NCBI GenBank assembly: GCA_958299035.1
Contig: CATQJL010000001.1
Location: forward strand, 35,564,780 to 35,628,779
DNA length: 64,000 bases
From: Cylicocyclus nassatus
Lineage: Eukaryota > Nematoda > Chromadorea > Rhabditida > Strongylidae
Direction: 5' to 3'
The notes under the pieces were generated by a model. The model was not told the DNA's origin and ran no database searches. It saw only the letters and a program-made list of their open reading frames with translations. How positions within the stretch are numbered: the stretch's first letter is position 1; every line of letters starts with the position of its first letter. The translations under genes and the position numbers were made by a program. Shown here one piece after another: positions 61,101 through 64,000 of the stretch.

Positions 61101-62335
61101 CAAAAGAAGATGCAGTGATTGAAAAATACTCCAACTTTTTAGAAAATCACAAAAACGTTAAAAATTTCAATTAACGTCGTTTTACGAGACAAAACCGCTG
61201 TCATGTTATTATCATCGGGTGGTACCACCTTTCTATAGAAGCCTGAGTGCCTTGTCAAGGAAGTCTAGCAGCTATTCAGGGTAATAACGTTTTTTTTAGC
61301 AAAAGCGACAGGTCTAAGCAAACAACTGAATCTCCTAGGTAGAAATTGAAGATCTTGTGGGATGTCATGGTCGGCGACCAGAGAGCAGTTATTATTCCAT
61401 TTTCACTGGTATTATGCCACTATCCTTGCTAATTATTTTTTATAGCTGTAATTCCATCCAAATATTTTGATATATTCACTACACATTTCAAACCAGTCAA
61501 ATGTAAATAAGTTATGCTAACTGGTGAAGTAACTTAAGGCTGTGAACGTCCATGGCTCATTTTCAACCATACGCAGTCCAATTTCTGCATTATTCACTTT
61601 TTCCTGCGCGCTCTGATATGACAGTTTGCGAGAGCTGTCAGTTGCATATTTGGAAAAATAATTTGCTACGGCGCTTGGAATCTATTATAGTGGAACCGAT
61701 GGCATATCTCTAATTGTTAGAGTAGCTTTTTTTTTTCAAACGAGTATATGTAGCCTATAAGCGACAGTGCTAAAAAATTGCCTGGATTTTTCGAAGATCG
61801 CGCAAAAGCTACAGTAATATGTTGTAATATGTTTCTCTGTAATGTATTCATTTGAAGACTGTCGATGTTGGCTGAGATTTCATGTGACAAAATAAATTGC
61901 AATGTTACTTTCATAGGTCACCATTAGCACAATTTTTGACATCTATGATAGCATTCAAAGTGACTTACTGCTATGCGTTTGTTTTTTACGAACAGTTGTA
62001 TCTCGTAAATTTGAAGAATGAGCGTTTCTCAAACAACAGAATTAGCCTCATTTGTTGCTGCGCGCCTATTTCAAATCGCTTAAACCGAACACGCGGTCAC
62101 TCTAAAAAAATCTGAGCGAACCAGTCATTTGGGTCAGAATCTTTTCTTTTTCATATCAGGTTTAGGCGTTGCCGTCAATGCCGACGTTGCCGGCGCCTCT
62201 TATATCATATGCACTTCCATTGCTTGCCGTCTGCTGTTGACACCAAACATGTAATTTCTTGAAGGACGCGACGCGTCCATTCTCTGCGTGCGATGAACTG
62301 GCTATATGATGTTTTTGCGAGATTTCAACGTCGTA
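58118..62335. other. gene-free interval upstream of the transporter
   Basis: No gene could be supported. Two overlapping hydrophobic minus-strand frames at 59765-60224 may be the remnant of a membrane protein. The plus-strand frame 59283-59603 is unassigned. The remainder is AT-rich with A and T runs. Confidence 0.4.
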
Positions 62336-62337
62336 TA

Positions 62338-62517
62338 GGCTGCTGCATAACGAAGGTGCTATATCTTTAGTCGCAAAAGTGGTTTTATTAGCCACAGAGC
62401 GCATGAGATGCAGGATTTACTGCAGTGAGGATACGCGCGCGCCTCGTTCGCGTCCGTTCAACTAATACCGCTTCTGCGCCTTCGTCCTGCAGTAGCCTTT
62501 ACTATATCATTACTGGC
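62338..62517. mobile_element. 180-bp hairpin MITE, GGCTGCTGCATGACGAAGG family, copy 2
   Basis: Left end GGCTGCTGCATAACGAAGGT pairs with right end GCGCCTTCGTCCTGCAGTAGCC. The interior has a GCGCGCGCC tract, as in the copy at 25921-26075. Confidence 0.8.
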
Positions 62518-62519
62518 CC

Positions 62520-63730
62520 TTTCATCAATATCTTTGCAGGTGTCAGAGCCTCCACCACAATTTGGGCTTTTTGAGAACACTAACAATGTTTGTTTGCTCT
62601 AAGCATGGTGAAACTTGCATTGTCAGTAAGCAATCATTAACACTGTTAGTAGTTACAGGCTGTGCTTGTCAAAAGCATTTTGGACTTCACCCAAATTACT
62701 AAAAACGAAGTTAAAAATTTTAGAGTAATTAAATTGGGTCAGAGAACGTCTATACATTATCTCAAATGAATCGCAGTCCTCTACTTTATTAAATGGTCAA
62801 AAGGCCTCACCTCGAAGCAGCATGTGCCTGTTTGTTTCAAATCGTTTTACTGCTTCAATTTTTTGGCCAGCGATCTTTTCAAAGCCAGCTATAAAGGTAG
62901 CATGTGTGGATACAAAAGAAATTTTTTCTCAATTTCGCTGCATTGCCTCCAAGCACGGGTAGTAGCTTACTGCAGCTCTGTCTCTTCTTGGTATGGTGGA
63001 GCATGGATAAGGGGAAAAAGTTGAACAAAGAAAATGAAACAATAGGTGTAAAGCAGCTGAGATCTATTGGGAGTACGTAGTTTTGAACAAGCAGAAAATT
63101 TGAAACAGGTAACTTATAGGATGCCGATACATACAAATTCCAGGAGCGGGTGAAGAAACATTCCAAGCTGCCTCTGTTGATGGCCCTTTTATAATAAGTT
63201 GAGTTGTTTGGTCAACATCAAAAATGTCTTGAGGTGAAGGTTCTTCCCTTCATGGTACTCAACAATGTTAAGACATTGACATCACCAACATGTTTCCGCC
63301 ATAGTCGATAATAACAACAAAAAACCTAACATCTTGCGGTTTTTAGTCTGGACAAAGTGTTTCTCCAAATGAAAAACAACTCCTTCGTCGAATCAAATGA
63401 AAAGACTTGTCATTCAACATGACGTACACCTGAGCTCAAGACATTGATGTGATTAGTTGTGAGGTGATTTCGATATTCAAAAATCACAAGGTTGAAAAGG
63501 AATCTGTAAAAGAGAAATTGTTTTGGAACGTGTGTTGCGCCCATGTCAGATGCATGCGCCTGTCATCCGCACACGACCGTCGCAAATGAAGCTGTAGCTA
63601 GGTGAATCTGGAGCAGTAATGTGTGTAAATGCACATCAACACGTGTGTTGAATCCAAGACGCCGCTATTCATGCGCTGTATCAAATTTGTTAAAATATTT
63701 CTCTAGTTATTTGAAATCAAAAGCATCGCA
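62520..63730. other. gene-free interval
   Basis: No gene, RNA or clear repeat was supported. The opposing frames at 62824-63166 are shadows of each other without a recognised domain. Confidence 0.4.
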
Positions 63731-63733
63731 GGG

Positions 63734-63835
63734 GCTTAGAAACTCTAGTATGTGCAAATCATCTATAGCTTAGAAACTCTAGTATGTGCAAATCATCTAT
63801 AGCTTAGAAACTCTAATATGTGCAAATCATCTATA
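63734..63835. repeat. 34-bp tandem repeat, three copies
   Basis: Units start at 63734, 63768 and 63802. Each begins GCTTAGAAACTCTA and ends CAAATCATCTATA. Only one substitution (G to A, unit 3) was seen. Confidence 0.95.
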
Positions 63836-64000
63836 ATGAATTTTTTGCGCAAATAAGTGAGCTGGTGTGCCAACACACCTATTACATAATCTTCACACAC
63901 GGGTAAACGCTATTATGTTGTTTGTACAAACATTACAATTTGCTATTTTTTTATTTTCAATTTCTTTATTCATTATTATTGTTCTTCATATTATTTGATT

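Overview
The window is nuclear DNA from a nematode, most likely a strongylid (hookworm-type) parasite. The three genes I can assemble have short to medium GT-AG introns. In each, a splice-acceptor-like AG lies 1-10 nt before the ATG, as expected for spliced-leader trans-splicing. The rest is AT-rich and crowded with hairpin transposons, mariner-type TTAGGTTG elements and a BEL/Pao-type element with an envelope-like gene. The species is inference only; no marker gene is present.

All three recognisable genes are on the minus strand. The catalytic subunit of serine palmitoyltransferase (SPTLC2 type, 2636-6008, 12 exons) starts sphingolipid synthesis. Sphingosine kinase (17453-22142, 12 exons) phosphorylates the sphingoid base before S1P lyase degrades it. 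They sit 11.4 kb apart on one strand, so an entry step and an exit-side step of one pathway are neighbours. A compact MFS transporter of the sugar-porter type (54233-58117, 9 exons) lies far away. I assembled exon chains by hand; every junction keeps frame and family motifs.

Layout: 1-2635 repeats (dispersed element carrying a foldback insertion with a perfect 28-bp hairpin); 2636-6008 SPT; 6009-17452 gene-free, at least nine hairpin or nested elements; 17453-22142 sphingosine kinase with elements in its introns; 22143-31404 gene-free, including a 134-bp MITE with a perfect 9-bp target duplication and a Harbinger-like MITE with tRNA-like arms; 31405-44420 two direct copies of one segment, each later hit by different transposons; 45150-49485 degenerate BEL/Pao-type envelope sequence in inverted duplicate plus a possible LTR and gag start; 49486-54232 no gene seen; 54233-58117 transporter; 58118-64000 no convincing gene.

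The most informative feature is the transposon record. Paralogous copies inside the window act as filled and empty sites, so several elements can be delimited to the base with their target duplications: TA (Tc1/mariner-like), TNA (Harbinger-like), TTAA (piggyBac-like), 8 bp (hAT-like) and 9 bp (Mutator-like). None carries a recognisable transposase. I found no tRNA, rRNA or CRISPR.
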